From Nannocystis exedens (GTDB lineage: Bacteria; Myxococcota_A; Polyangia; Nannocystales; Nannocystaceae): a stretch of 64,000 nucleotides of DNA. Both the position numbers and the translations under genes were made by a program. Below, piece after piece: positions 39,246 to 47,391 of the stretch. Position 1 is the stretch's first letter, and every line of letters begins with the position of its first letter. The notes beneath the pieces were generated by a model. It did not search any database. It saw only the letters and a list, made by a program, of their open reading frames with translations, and was not told where the DNA came from. The stretch is taken from NCBI RefSeq assembly GCF_002343915.1, contig NZ_NETK01000001.1, positions 5,594,001-5,658,000 of the forward strand. The letters are read 5' to 3'.

Positions 39246-41591
39246 ATGCGACGACTCGCGCTGGTGATGGCCCTCGCGGCCGCGTGCAAGCCCGCCCCCA
39301 CCACGTCGACGCCGGCCGAGTCGCCCGCGGCGGCGGCTCCGAAGGTGGTCGACACGGAGCTCGCGGCGGTCGCCGTTCGCCTCGACCCCGGGCCGCAGCC
39401 GCCGCTCCACGAGGTGCTCCCGACCTGGCTCAAGGGCAAGATCGAGGCGTCGCTGAGCGGCGACCCGAAGTCGGCGCAAGTGGTGGCCGAGGCGCGCGAG
39501 GCGATCGCGGGGTGGGACAAGGTCGACGCCGCCGACACGGCGGCGGCGATGCAGCGCGCGCTGGTGTTCGCGCGCGGGCTGATCCTGGCCGAGCGCGCGG
39601 TCGCGGCCGGCAGCGACGACCCCGAGCTGCTGGCGGCGCTGACGAAGGCCTACCGCGTGGTCCACGGCCTGCGGATGCTCCAGCGCAGCGGGCTGTTCGG
39701 GCAGACGCTGCACCTGGCGGTCGAGCTGGCGCGCAAGGAGGCGCAGCTCGAGGCGCGGCAGATCGAAGAGGCCGTGGCGGCGCTCGACCGGGCGGTCGAG
39801 CGCGCGCCGGCGTTGCACATGCATGCGACGGCCCGCCTGCTGCGCGAGCACCCGAACCACCCGACGGTGCCGGAGGTGCTGGCGCGCGCGAGCCAGGCGA
39901 AGGTCGAGGCCGAGCAGTACGAGGAGGGCGTGGCGCTGCGCCGGCTGGCGGTGCAGCGCAAAGGCGAGCGCGCGACCGGCAGCGACTGGGCGGCCGTGAT
40001 GGGCGTGTGCTACGCGGCGCTCGACCCGGCGTGCGCCGAGGCGGCGCGCGAGCAGGCCGAGGCGCGCGGGCCCGACGAGCCGGGCGAAGACAAGGCGGCG
40101 GCGTTCGAAAAACGACTGGCCGACCTCGCGACGACGGGGACGATGGTGCGGCGGACGCTCGAGCTCGAGCAGGCGACGCAGCTCGAGCAGCAGCTCGAGC
40201 GCGGGCACCTGCTGCTGAAGCTGAACCGCCTGGGCGACGCGCAGCGGGCGTTCGAGGCGCTGGCGGCGGCCCACCCGAACGACGCGCGGCCGCTGACGGG
40301 ACTGGGGCTGGTGGCGATCCACCGCCAGCTCGACGTCGAAGGGGTGATCCGCCACATCCGCGCGGCGCGCAAGCTGAGCAATCACGATCGGCTGTACTAC
40401 GAGGTGGCGCTGGGCACGATCCCGCCGATGATGATCGGCGAGGTCGCGACCCAGCTGGCGCAGCAGCCCGACGCGCCGGTGACCGACCTCGACGCGCGCT
40501 TCGACGAGGTGCTCGAGCTGGCCCGCGGCTTCCGGGCTTACGACCCGGCGCGCGCGGCGGTGCTCGAGCTGCTGTTCACGCTGGCGCGCGAGGCGGTGCC
40601 GAAATTCCTGGCCAAGCAGCGCGAGCCGGCGATGGCGACGGTGCGCAAGCTGCCCGAGAAGGCGATGGCGCTGACGCGCAAGTTCCCCGAGTCGCGCGAC
40701 GCCTGGCGACTGGTGTTCTCGAGCACGCGGCTGCTCGACGACCCGCGCAAGGCGCGGCTTTTGGCCAACGCGCCGCTGCCGGCGTCGCTGCAGCAGGACC
40801 CCGACCTGCGGGTGCAACAGGTCCGCGCGCAGCTCGACGTGGCGCTCCTGTGGGAGGACGGCGAGCTGCTGCTGGCGGCGATGAAGTCGGGCATGACGCT
40901 GCCGGACACCGTCGACGCCGACACGGCGCTGACGATCCGCGCGACGCTCGACGCGATCGCCGGCCGCGAGGGCGACAAGGCGTCGCTGCAGCGGGCAGCC
41001 CAGGCGTTCGCGGCGCTGGGCGAGCGCAAGACGGGGAAGGATCGGGCGCTCGCGCTCAACAACGCGGCGATGGTGACGGCCCTCTCCGGCGACATCCCGG
41101 CGGCGATGACGATGCTCGAGCGCGCGGCGCAGGCCGACGTGGACGAGGTGGCGGCGGCATACAACCTGGGCGCGCTGGCGTACCGCATGCAGGCCCGCGA
41201 GGGGCTGCCGGAGCTGTTCGCCAAGGTCGCCGGAAACTCGGCGATCGCCGGGATCCGCCTGCACGCGCGCGCTTTCTTGGTGACGCTGGCCGAGGCCGGG
41301 CAGGGCGACGTCGCGGTGACCCGCGAGGAGTTCGCGGCCGCCCTGGCCAGGGAGGAATCCGACGAGTTCCGCGGCCGCGTGCCGCTCGGCCGCTGGGGGA
41401 TCGTCGAACAGGGTGAGTTCAAGGTGTCCCTCGGCTACGCCACCAACGGCGGGCTCACCCTGCTCGACGAGGTGGTGCCCCGCTGGTGGCTCGCAGCGCC
41501 GGCCCCGGCGATGGACTCGCTGCTGGCGGCGCGGGCGAAAGAGAAGAAGCGCGCGAGGCAGGCCGGGAAGGCGAAGTCGGCGAAGGGTTAA
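39246..41591 (+). CDS. TPR-repeat lipoprotein
   Basis: A 781-residue protein with a short lipoprotein signal (ALVMALAAAC) and many degenerate TPR helices through its length, for example RGHLLLKLNRLGDAQRAFEALAAAHPNDARP. The C-terminal basic tail (EKKRARQAGKAKSAKG) is unusual for an exported protein. Probably an outer-membrane-anchored scaffold. Function unknown. Confidence 0.8.
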   Translation: MRRLALVMALAAACKPAPTTSTPAESPAAAAPKVVDTELAAVAVRLDPGPQPPLHEVLPTWLKGKIEASLSGDPKSAQVVAEAREAIAGWDKVDAADTAAAMQRALVFARGLILAERAVAAGSDDPELLAALTKAYRVVHGLRMLQRSGLFGQTLHLAVELARKEAQLEARQIEEAVAALDRAVERAPALHMHATARLLREHPNHPTVPEVLARASQAKVEAEQYEEGVALRRLAVQRKGERATGSDWAAVMGVCYAALDPACAEAAREQAEARGPDEPGEDKAAAFEKRLADLATTGTMVRRTLELEQATQLEQQLERGHLLLKLNRLGDAQRAFEALAAAHPNDARPLTGLGLVAIHRQLDVEGVIRHIRAARKLSNHDRLYYEVALGTIPPMMIGEVATQLAQQPDAPVTDLDARFDEVLELARGFRAYDPARAAVLELLFTLAREAVPKFLAKQREPAMATVRKLPEKAMALTRKFPESRDAWRLVFSSTRLLDDPRKARLLANAPLPASLQQDPDLRVQQVRAQLDVALLWEDGELLLAAMKSGMTLPDTVDADTALTIRATLDAIAGREGDKASLQRAAQAFAALGERKTGKDRALALNNAAMVTALSGDIPAAMTMLERAAQADVDEVAAAYNLGALAYRMQAREGLPELFAKVAGNSAIAGIRLHARAFLVTLAEAGQGDVAVTREEFAAALAREESDEFRGRVPLGRWGIVEQGEFKVSLGYATNGGLTLLDEVVPRWWLAAPAPAMDSLLAARAKEKKRARQAGKAKSAKG

Positions 41592-41593
41592 AG

Positions 41594-41665
41594 ACAGGAC
41601 AAGTGCATCAAGACATGTCCGTCAGAACATGTTTTTTCGCACATGTTCCTGTAAACATGCCCGTT
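41594..41665. repeat. palindrome cluster between convergent genes
   Basis: Three ACATGT/ACATGTC cores within 50 bp (CAAGACATGTCC, AGAACATGTT, GCACATGTTCC, AAACATGC) can pair in several alternative ways. The AT content of the arms is higher than elsewhere. It lies between the ends of convergent genes and may act in termination. Confidence 0.6.
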
Positions 41666-41698
41666 GGCGCAGCTCCATGAGCCCGGCGATCTTGGTCG

Positions 41699-43030
41699 TC
41701 AGGCGTCGAGGCGCAGGCCGGGGAGGGGTCCGTCGCCGTCCTCGCCGAAGCGGGTGTCGGGCAGACCGAGCGCCTGGAGGATCGAGACGTACAGGCGGGC
41801 CAGGGGGGTGCCTGTCTCGTAGACCAGGTGACGGCCGCCGCCCCACAGGTCGTCGCCGCCGGCCAGCAGGACCGGGAGGTCGTGGTGGGTGTGGCTGTTG
41901 CCGTCGCCGACGTCGCTGCCGAGCAGGACGACGGTCGAACGCAGCAGGTCGCCGTCGCCGTCGGGGGTGTCGGCGAGCCGCCGCAGCAGGCGCGCGAACT
42001 GGGCCGCCTGCCAGGCATCCACTCGGCGCAGCCCGGCGATCTTGGCGGCGTCACCGGCGTGATGGGACAGGTCGTGGTGGCCGCCCTCGACGCCGAGGAA
42101 GGGGAAGGCGCGGTTGCTGGCGGCGTTGCCGAGCATGAAGGAGATCGCGCGGGTGCGGTCGCAGGTCAGCGCGAGGACCATGAGCTCGGTCATCATGTCG
42201 ACGTGGACCGGGAAGTCGGCCGGCTCGCCCGGCGGACTGGCGGCCGTGCACGCGCCGAGGCCGGTTGGGGCATCGACCTGGCGCTCGAGCGCGCGCAGGC
42301 CGTCGAGGTAGGCGTCGAGCCGCACGCGATCGGCCGCGCCGAGGTCGCTCTCGAGGTCGTGGACGTCGGCGAGCACGACGTCGAGGACTGAGCGCCTCGC
42401 GGCCCGCCGCCCGGCTCGCGCGGCCGCGCTGGCGCCGGGGTCGTCGCCGGCGAGGATGACGTCGAAGGCGAGCCGCGGCGAGGTGAGCTTGGGCAGCGGG
42501 GTGGTCGGCGAGGACCAGGAGATCGATCGATGATAGGCGCAGGCGAAGCCGATGTCGCAGGCGCCGAACGAGCCGCCGCCCTCGCAGCCGAGCTGCAGCG
42601 AGGCCAGCGGAGTGGCGCCGGCGTTCGCGGCGGCGAAGCGCTGGTCGAGCGAGACGCCGACGTGCAGGTCGACCTCGGAGCGCCGCGCCTTGCGAGCGGT
42701 GAGGAACGCGGCCGTGCCCGAGGCGTGCGAGCCCGGCAGCTCGGGCATGCCCGGGGCGTTGGCGAGGCCGGAGAAGACGATCAGGCGATCTTTCACCGGC
42801 GCGAGCGCGGCGAGCGAGGGCGAGAGCTGCAGCTCCGAGTCGGGTGCCGGGAACCACGCGTCGCCGCGCACGCCGTTGGGCACGAAGTAGCACAGCAGCC
42901 GCCGCGGACGGACCGGCCCGGCGGCGCGGGCCGAGGGGCGCATGACGTCGAGGAAGGGCAGGCCGACCGCGACGGCGCCGCCGGCCAGGAGGGCGCGGCG
43001 CGAGAGAGCGTGACGCGTGGTCGACTTCAT
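41699..43030 (-). CDS. DUF1552 family exported protein
   Basis: A 443-residue protein with a twin-arginine-type signal (SRRALLAGGAVAVGLPFL). The family-typical RRLLCYFVPNGV, a histidine-rich GHHDLSHH and the late motif NSHTHHDLP mark it as DUF1552 (related to the sulfatase-like DUF1501 group). DUF1552 genes normally sit next to a DUF1592-type cytochrome gene, as here. The reaction is not established. Confidence 0.88.
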   Translation of the reverse strand: MKSTTRHALSRRALLAGGAVAVGLPFLDVMRPSARAAGPVRPRRLLCYFVPNGVRGDAWFPAPDSELQLSPSLAALAPVKDRLIVFSGLANAPGMPELPGSHASGTAAFLTARKARRSEVDLHVGVSLDQRFAAANAGATPLASLQLGCEGGGSFGACDIGFACAYHRSISWSSPTTPLPKLTSPRLAFDVILAGDDPGASAAARAGRRAARRSVLDVVLADVHDLESDLGAADRVRLDAYLDGLRALERQVDAPTGLGACTAASPPGEPADFPVHVDMMTELMVLALTCDRTRAISFMLGNAASNRAFPFLGVEGGHHDLSHHAGDAAKIAGLRRVDAWQAAQFARLLRRLADTPDGDGDLLRSTVVLLGSDVGDGNSHTHHDLPVLLAGGDDLWGGGRHLVYETGTPLARLYVSILQALGLPDTRFGEDGDGPLPGLRLDA

Positions 43031-43136
43031 GCGGGCTCCTGCGGCAGGAACGAGAAGTCACATGAACTCGAGGCCAGGTCCGCGCAGGTCGAACGCCGAG
43101 CGCCGTGCCGCCGAGTAGGAGCGAGACGCGCGGGCT

Positions 43137-44798
43137 TCATGCGGGCTCCTGGGCGCGGCGGATCCGGAACGGATCGCTCTGGACCACCGCCACGAGCAGC
43201 GCGACCAGATCGCGGCCGGAGGCGACGAATTTTTTGTAGATGTCCTCGAGGACAGGTTCGTCTTCGGCCACCAGCGGACGGCCGAGCGCGTAGGTCAGCA
43301 CCTTGGTGGCGACGCAGCGGGGGAAGCGGGGGTCGTCGGCGACGATCGCGGCGAGCTCGCGGACATCGGCGAAACGCTCGCCCGTCGGCAGCTCGCCGGC
43401 GGCGTCGATGAGCTCGCCGTGTTCGCTGCCGCGCCAGGCGCCGACGGCGTCGAAGTGCTCGAAGGCGAGGCCGATCGGGTCGAGGATCGCGTGGCAGCCG
43501 GCGCAGGCCGGATCGGCGCGGTGCTGCTCGAGGCGCTCGCGGGCGGTGCTCGCCTCGCTCTCGGCCTGCGCGGCGGCCTCGGGCGGGGGCGGGGGCAGCG
43601 GCGAGCACAGCAGCTGCTCGAGCACGAAGCGGCCGCGGCGGGTCGGCGAGCTGGCGAACGGGTAGGCGAGCACCGTCATCAGGCCCGGCTCGGTCAGCAG
43701 GCCGCGGCGCTTGTGCGGGCCGAGGTCGATGCGCGTGAACGTGTCGATCGCGAGCTCTTCGGGCAGGTAGTAGAGCGCGGCGAGCTCGGCGTCGACGTGG
43801 GCGTGGGTGTCGAGCAGGAGGTCGCGGAGGTCGCGGCCGGGGACCAGGAACTCGCGGAAGCGGCGGCGCATGGCCTCGCGCATCGACTCGCGGACCGCGT
43901 CGTCGTAGCGCGGGTAGCGGTGGGCGTCGCGGAAGATGTCGTCGAGGCCGCGGAAGTACAGCCACTGGCCGGCGAAGCCGTCGACGAAGCCGGCGCTGCG
44001 CGGGTCGGCGAGCATGCGCTCGACCTGCTCGGCGAGCGTGGGGGCGTGCTGCAGCGCGCCGACGGCCGCGAGCGCGAGCAGCTCGTCGTCGGGGGCGCTG
44101 CTCCACAGAAAGTAGGACAGGCGGGCGGCGAGGGCGTAGTCGTCGAGCCAGTGCGACTCGCCGGGCCCGCCGGGGTCGCGCTCCCAGCGGAAGGTGAAGT
44201 GCGGCGACAGCAGGGCGGCCTCGAGCACGAGGCGCAGGCCGGCGTCGAGCTCGGCGGGGTCGACGAGCGCGAGGTAGCGATCGAGCTCGGCGTCGGTCGG
44301 CGGGCGCCGCCAGGCGCGGCCGAGCAGCGGCTCGACGATCGCGCGCAGACACGGCGCGGGTTCGGCGGGGTCCGGCTCGCACACCACGAGCGCCGCGCGG
44401 GCCGGCCCGGAGCGCAGCGTCGCGTCCGCGATCGACTCCGCCGAGTGCTGGAAGAGCTGGACCAGCAGCGAGGAGGGGGGTTGCGACGCCGCCACCGCGT
44501 CGAAGCCGAGCGCCGGCGGGTCGGCCGGGAACTCGCGCGTCAGCGCGGCCTCGACCCCGAGGACGTCGCGCACCGTGTTCGCGTACTCGAAGGCGGTGAG
44601 GCGATGGACCATGGCCTCGGGGACAGGTGAGGCGACGGGCCCGGGCTCCTGCGCGCACGCGAAAAGGTCGGCCGCGCCCGCGATCATGGCGAGCGCGCCG
44701 AACCCCGCGCGCGCGCGTCGGAGGCAGGCTGCGCCCGCGATCGTGGCGAGCGCGCCGAGCCGCGCGCTTGCTGGACGGAGGCCGGGGGCGGGTCGCAT
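43137..44798 (-). CDS. DUF1592/DUF1588/DUF1585 multidomain protein with heme-binding motif
   Basis: A 553-residue exported protein with the planctomycete/myxobacterial order DUF1587 (HRLTAFEYANTVRDVLG), DUF1595 (RAWRRPPTDAELDRYLAL), DUF1592 (ARLSYFLWSSAPDDELL), DUF1588 with CAGCH, and DUF1585 (VLTYALGRPL). CAGCH is a c-type heme site. It is paired with the DUF1552 gene. The N terminus contains a direct duplication (LGALATIAGAA and FGALAMIAGAA). An exact palindrome at 43241 encodes PVLEDI near the C terminus. Confidence 0.88.
   Translation of the reverse strand: MRPAPGLRPASARLGALATIAGAACLRRARAGFGALAMIAGAADLFACAQEPGPVASPVPEAMVHRLTAFEYANTVRDVLGVEAALTREFPADPPALGFDAVAASQPPSSLLVQLFQHSAESIADATLRSGPARAALVVCEPDPAEPAPCLRAIVEPLLGRAWRRPPTDAELDRYLALVDPAELDAGLRLVLEAALLSPHFTFRWERDPGGPGESHWLDDYALAARLSYFLWSSAPDDELLALAAVGALQHAPTLAEQVERMLADPRSAGFVDGFAGQWLYFRGLDDIFRDAHRYPRYDDAVRESMREAMRRRFREFLVPGRDLRDLLLDTHAHVDAELAALYYLPEELAIDTFTRIDLGPHKRRGLLTEPGLMTVLAYPFASSPTRRGRFVLEQLLCSPLPPPPPEAAAQAESEASTARERLEQHRADPACAGCHAILDPIGLAFEHFDAVGAWRGSEHGELIDAAGELPTGERFADVRELAAIVADDPRFPRCVATKVLTYALGRPLVAEDEPVLEDIYKKFVASGRDLVALLVAVVQSDPFRIRRAQEPA
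43241..43254. repeat. dispersed palindrome, exact core, in coding sequence
   Basis: TGTCC-TCGA-GGACA, self-complementary through its spacer, read on the reverse strand as Val-Leu-Glu-Asp. Confidence 0.85.
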
Positions 44799-44812
44799 GG
44801 CGCCTCGGCGGC

Positions 44813-45472
44813 TCAGGCGTGCCGGCGGCGGCGCCAGGGAGCGAACAGGGCGAACATGGCGAGGCCGAGCAGGTCGGGCGCGCCGGGGACGGCCTTGCAG
44901 CCGCAGCCCTCCTTGTCGCCGCTGCCGCTGCCGCTGCCGTCGCTCTCGCCGCCGTCGGTGGGATCGGTGTCGCCCGCGGTGGCGTCGGTGTCGCCCGCGG
45001 TGGCGTCGGTGTCGGTGGCAGGCTCGACGCCGGTGGTGGGGGAGCCGGTCTCGGTGTCCGCGCCGGTCTCGGTGTCGGGGCCCTCCGTGGCGTTGCCGGC
45101 CTCCTTGACCTCGATCGTGATCTCGTGGCTGTCGAACTGCGCGACGGCGTCGTCGCCGACGGCCTTCAGCTTGTGGATGCCCGGGGAGAGGGTCGCCTCG
45201 ATCGTGCAGGGCGGCGCCTCGGGACAGTCGGCGAGCTTCTCGTCGTCGACCCACAGCGAGACGGCCAGAGGGTTGAAGCCCTCGTGCTCGATGGTGACCG
45301 GGACGACGGCGTCGGGGCTGCCCTCGAGGACGGCGCCGTCCTCCGGCGAGACGATGACGACCGAGGCGAATTCGAAGTCGGTGTCGCTGGTGGTGACGAG
45401 CTCGGCGGCGGAGGCCGGTGCGGCGGCGAGCAGGAGGAGCGCGGATGAACAGCCGAAAATAAGCGAACGCAT
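44813..45472 (-). CDS. MYXO-CTERM surface protein with Ig-like domain
   Basis: A 219-residue exported protein: signal peptide (ALLLLAAAPASAAE), one beta-rich domain (IVSPEDGAVLEGSPDAVVPV), an acidic Thr/Asp/Gly tether with tandem DTDATAG units, then GCGCKAVPG, a hydrophobic helix and RRRRHA. Cys, helix and arginine cluster make up the MYXO-CTERM sorting signal, which in myxobacteria directs processing by a rhombosortase/myxosortase-type protease and lipid attachment for surface display. It is the strongest lineage marker in the window. It is downstream of the two-gene DUF cluster in orientation but separated by only 14 bp, so co-expression is possible. Confidence 0.9.
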   Translation of the reverse strand: MRSLIFGCSSALLLLAAAPASAAELVTTSDTDFEFASVVIVSPEDGAVLEGSPDAVVPVTIEHEGFNPLAVSLWVDDEKLADCPEAPPCTIEATLSPGIHKLKAVGDDAVAQFDSHEITIEVKEAGNATEGPDTETGADTETGSPTTGVEPATDTDATAGDTDATAGDTDPTDGGESDGSGSGSGDKEGCGCKAVPGAPDLLGLAMFALFAPWRRRRHA

Positions 45473-45592
45473 GCACGATCGGGGTAGCTCGGCCGGCATG
45501 GACGGTCAAGTGTGACAGCGGTGCCGCGGTCACGCGCGGGTCCGCGGCACCGCTGTCCGATGGTCGAAAGGTCAGGTCGCGCGACGGGCGAA

Positions 45593-45608
45593 CTGACCTT
45601 CGGGTCAG
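45593..45608. terminator. hairpin with TTCG loop at a gene end
   Basis: CTGACC-TTCG-GGTCAG, a six-base stem closed by C-G over a UUCG tetraloop, adjoins the stop of the peroxidase gene (45610). The arms CTGACC/GGTCAG are a compensated version of the family's CTGTCC/GGACAG. Confidence 0.55.
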
Positions 45609-45609
45609 G

Positions 45610-46764
45610 TCAGTTCGGGTCGGGCTTGATCGTGTCGGGCCCGCTGGCCGGCAGCTCGGGCAGCTTGATGTAGTCCATGTCGATCTTGCCGGTGAGGCTG
45701 TCGAGGAAGGCGATCAGGTAGGTCTTCTCCTCGTCGGACAGCTTGCCCTTGGCGAGCTGGTACTCGGCCATGACGTCGAGCGCGTCGCCGAGCTCCTTGG
45801 CCGAGCCGTCGTGCAGGTAGGGCGCGGTCTTGGCGACGTTGCGCAGGCCGGGGACCTTGAACACGTACTTGTCCTCGGGCTTGTTCGTGACCTTGAAGCG
45901 GCCGAGGTCCTTCGTCTCGTACGGCTTCACGGCGCCGAGCTTCTGGTACATCGTGCCGCCGAGCGTCGGGCCGGTGTGGCAGCTGACGCAGTTGAGCTCG
46001 ATGAACAGCTCGAGGCCGCGGAGGGCGTCGGAGTTGAGGGCGGTCATGTTGCCGTTCAGGAAGTCGTCGAACGGCGCGGGGGTGGTGAGGCCGCGCTCGA
46101 AGGCGCCGATCGCCAGCGAGATGTTGCGCGGGTTGCAGGGGTCGGGGTCGCCGGGGAAGGCGGCCTTGAACAGGTCGGCGTAGCCCGGGACCGACTTGAC
46201 CGAGGCGACGCAGGCGGCCTCGTCGGCGAGCGCCATCTCGACCGGGTTGGTCACCGGCTTGAGCGCCTGGTCCTCGACGTCGGTCGCGCGGCCGTCCCAG
46301 AACTGGGCGATGTGCATGGCCGCGTTGTAGACCGTCGGGGTGTTGCGCTCGCCGCGTTGCTTCTTGTGACCCGGCGAGGTCGCCTCGTGGTCGACGCCGT
46401 AGTCGTCGAGCTTGTGGCAGCTGTTGCACGACAGGTCGTGGTTCTTGGACAGCCGCGTGTCGTAGTAGAGGATCCGGCCGAGCGCGACCTTCTCGAGGGT
46501 GATCGGGTTGGTCGGCGAGTCGGCGGTGGCCGGCAGCGGCGAGAAGTACTTCTTCGCCGTCTCGAGCAGCTGCGCGGCCGAGGGCACCGGCCGGCTCGCC
46601 TTCTTCTTCGGGGCCTCCGACTTGCTCTCGGTCTTGCTCGCCACGGCAGGGGCCGGGGCGGTCTTGCTTGCGCCTCCCTCGCAGCCGGCCGCCGCGAGAG
46701 CGGCCCCAAGCAGGAGCAACGGGCCAGAGCACAGAACTGGTGCGGAACGCTTGCGACGAACCAT
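45610..46764 (-). CDS. di-heme cytochrome c peroxidase-like lipoprotein
   Basis: A 384-residue protein of the CcpA/MauG family. It has a lipoprotein signal (LLLLGAALAAAGC) and a Lys/Ala-rich linker. The first heme site is CNSCH in the segment LSCNSCHKLDDYGVDHE and the second CVSCH. NTPTVYNAAMHIAQFWDGRA is typical of bacterial peroxidases that reduce H2O2 in the periplasm. TATGGT lies 10 bases before the ATG on the reverse strand. Confidence 0.9.
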   Translation of the reverse strand: MVRRKRSAPVLCSGPLLLLGAALAAAGCEGGASKTAPAPAVASKTESKSEAPKKKASRPVPSAAQLLETAKKYFSPLPATADSPTNPITLEKVALGRILYYDTRLSKNHDLSCNSCHKLDDYGVDHEATSPGHKKQRGERNTPTVYNAAMHIAQFWDGRATDVEDQALKPVTNPVEMALADEAACVASVKSVPGYADLFKAAFPGDPDPCNPRNISLAIGAFERGLTTPAPFDDFLNGNMTALNSDALRGLELFIELNCVSCHTGPTLGGTMYQKLGAVKPYETKDLGRFKVTNKPEDKYVFKVPGLRNVAKTAPYLHDGSAKELGDALDVMAEYQLAKGKLSDEEKTYLIAFLDSLTGKIDMDYIKLPELPASGPDTIKPDPN

Positions 46765-46774
46765 GACTGTTGCG

Positions 46775-46780
46775 ACCATA
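46775..46780 (-). promoter_or_regulatory. candidate -10 box (TATGGT) for the peroxidase
   Basis: On the reverse strand TATGGT ends 10 bases before the ATG at 46764. The divergent gene's GTG starts only 8 bp further, so the two transcription start regions overlap. Confidence 0.35.
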
Positions 46781-46787
46781 GCGCACC

Positions 46788-47327
46788 GTGACCAGCTTTT
46801 CGCGCATTCTGCAAACTGCGACCCTGGCGCTTGTCGGGGTCTCCCTGACAACCATGACTGCGTGCGGCGGTGACGGCGCCGAGAATTCGTTGCCGCTGAC
46901 CAATCGCGTGTGGCTGACCCACGTGCCGAAGAAGGTCGACGACAGCGTCGGCGCCCTGGTGGTGTTCGAGGCCAAGGGCCGGCGCCAGTTCGGCGCGCTG
47001 TACAAGGGCTCGATGCTGCGGGGGAGCTTCGAGCTGTTCGAGTGGCAGCCCGACGGGCAAGAGGGTCGGGCTCACATGCGCCTGCTGCAGGACGACAAGT
47101 CTGTGAAGATCCGCACCGAGTCGTGCGAGCCGGACGCCGGCCTCGACGCCTGCATCATGCTGCACGGCGACCCGCTCGGCGCGGTGCGCTACCAGTCGAA
47201 GCGGATCTGGGGCCTGCGCGGGCGCCCGGCGATCTCCAGCCCGCTCGAGCTCGACATCGCCGGCGACGTGCGCGCGCTGCTGGCGGCCGACCCCGAGCTG
47301 GCGGCGCTGGTCGGCGAAGCGCCGTAA
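46788..47327 (+). CDS. small lipoprotein of unknown function
   Basis: A 179-residue protein with a lipoprotein signal ending TTMTAC and a beta-rich mature domain (RRQFGALYKGSMLRGSFELFEW) with two cysteines (ESCEPDAGLDACI) that could form a disulfide. Its GTG start is 24 bp from the divergent peroxidase start. Confidence 0.75.
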   Translation: MTSFSRILQTATLALVGVSLTTMTACGGDGAENSLPLTNRVWLTHVPKKVDDSVGALVVFEAKGRRQFGALYKGSMLRGSFELFEWQPDGQEGRAHMRLLQDDKSVKIRTESCEPDAGLDACIMLHGDPLGAVRYQSKRIWGLRGRPAISSPLELDIAGDVRALLAADPELAALVGEAP

Positions 47328-47391
47328 GGAAGCCCGCAAGAACGTAAGGCATGTTCTTGAGGCCAGGTCCCAAACGACAGGTCGGTCGCGC

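Noticed and set aside
43137..45533. One long reverse frame of about 800 codons covering the DUF1592 gene and beyond.
   Set aside because: The upstream half overlaps the MYXO-CTERM gene in another frame and is His/Arg-rich shadow; the DUF1592 protein starts at 44798.
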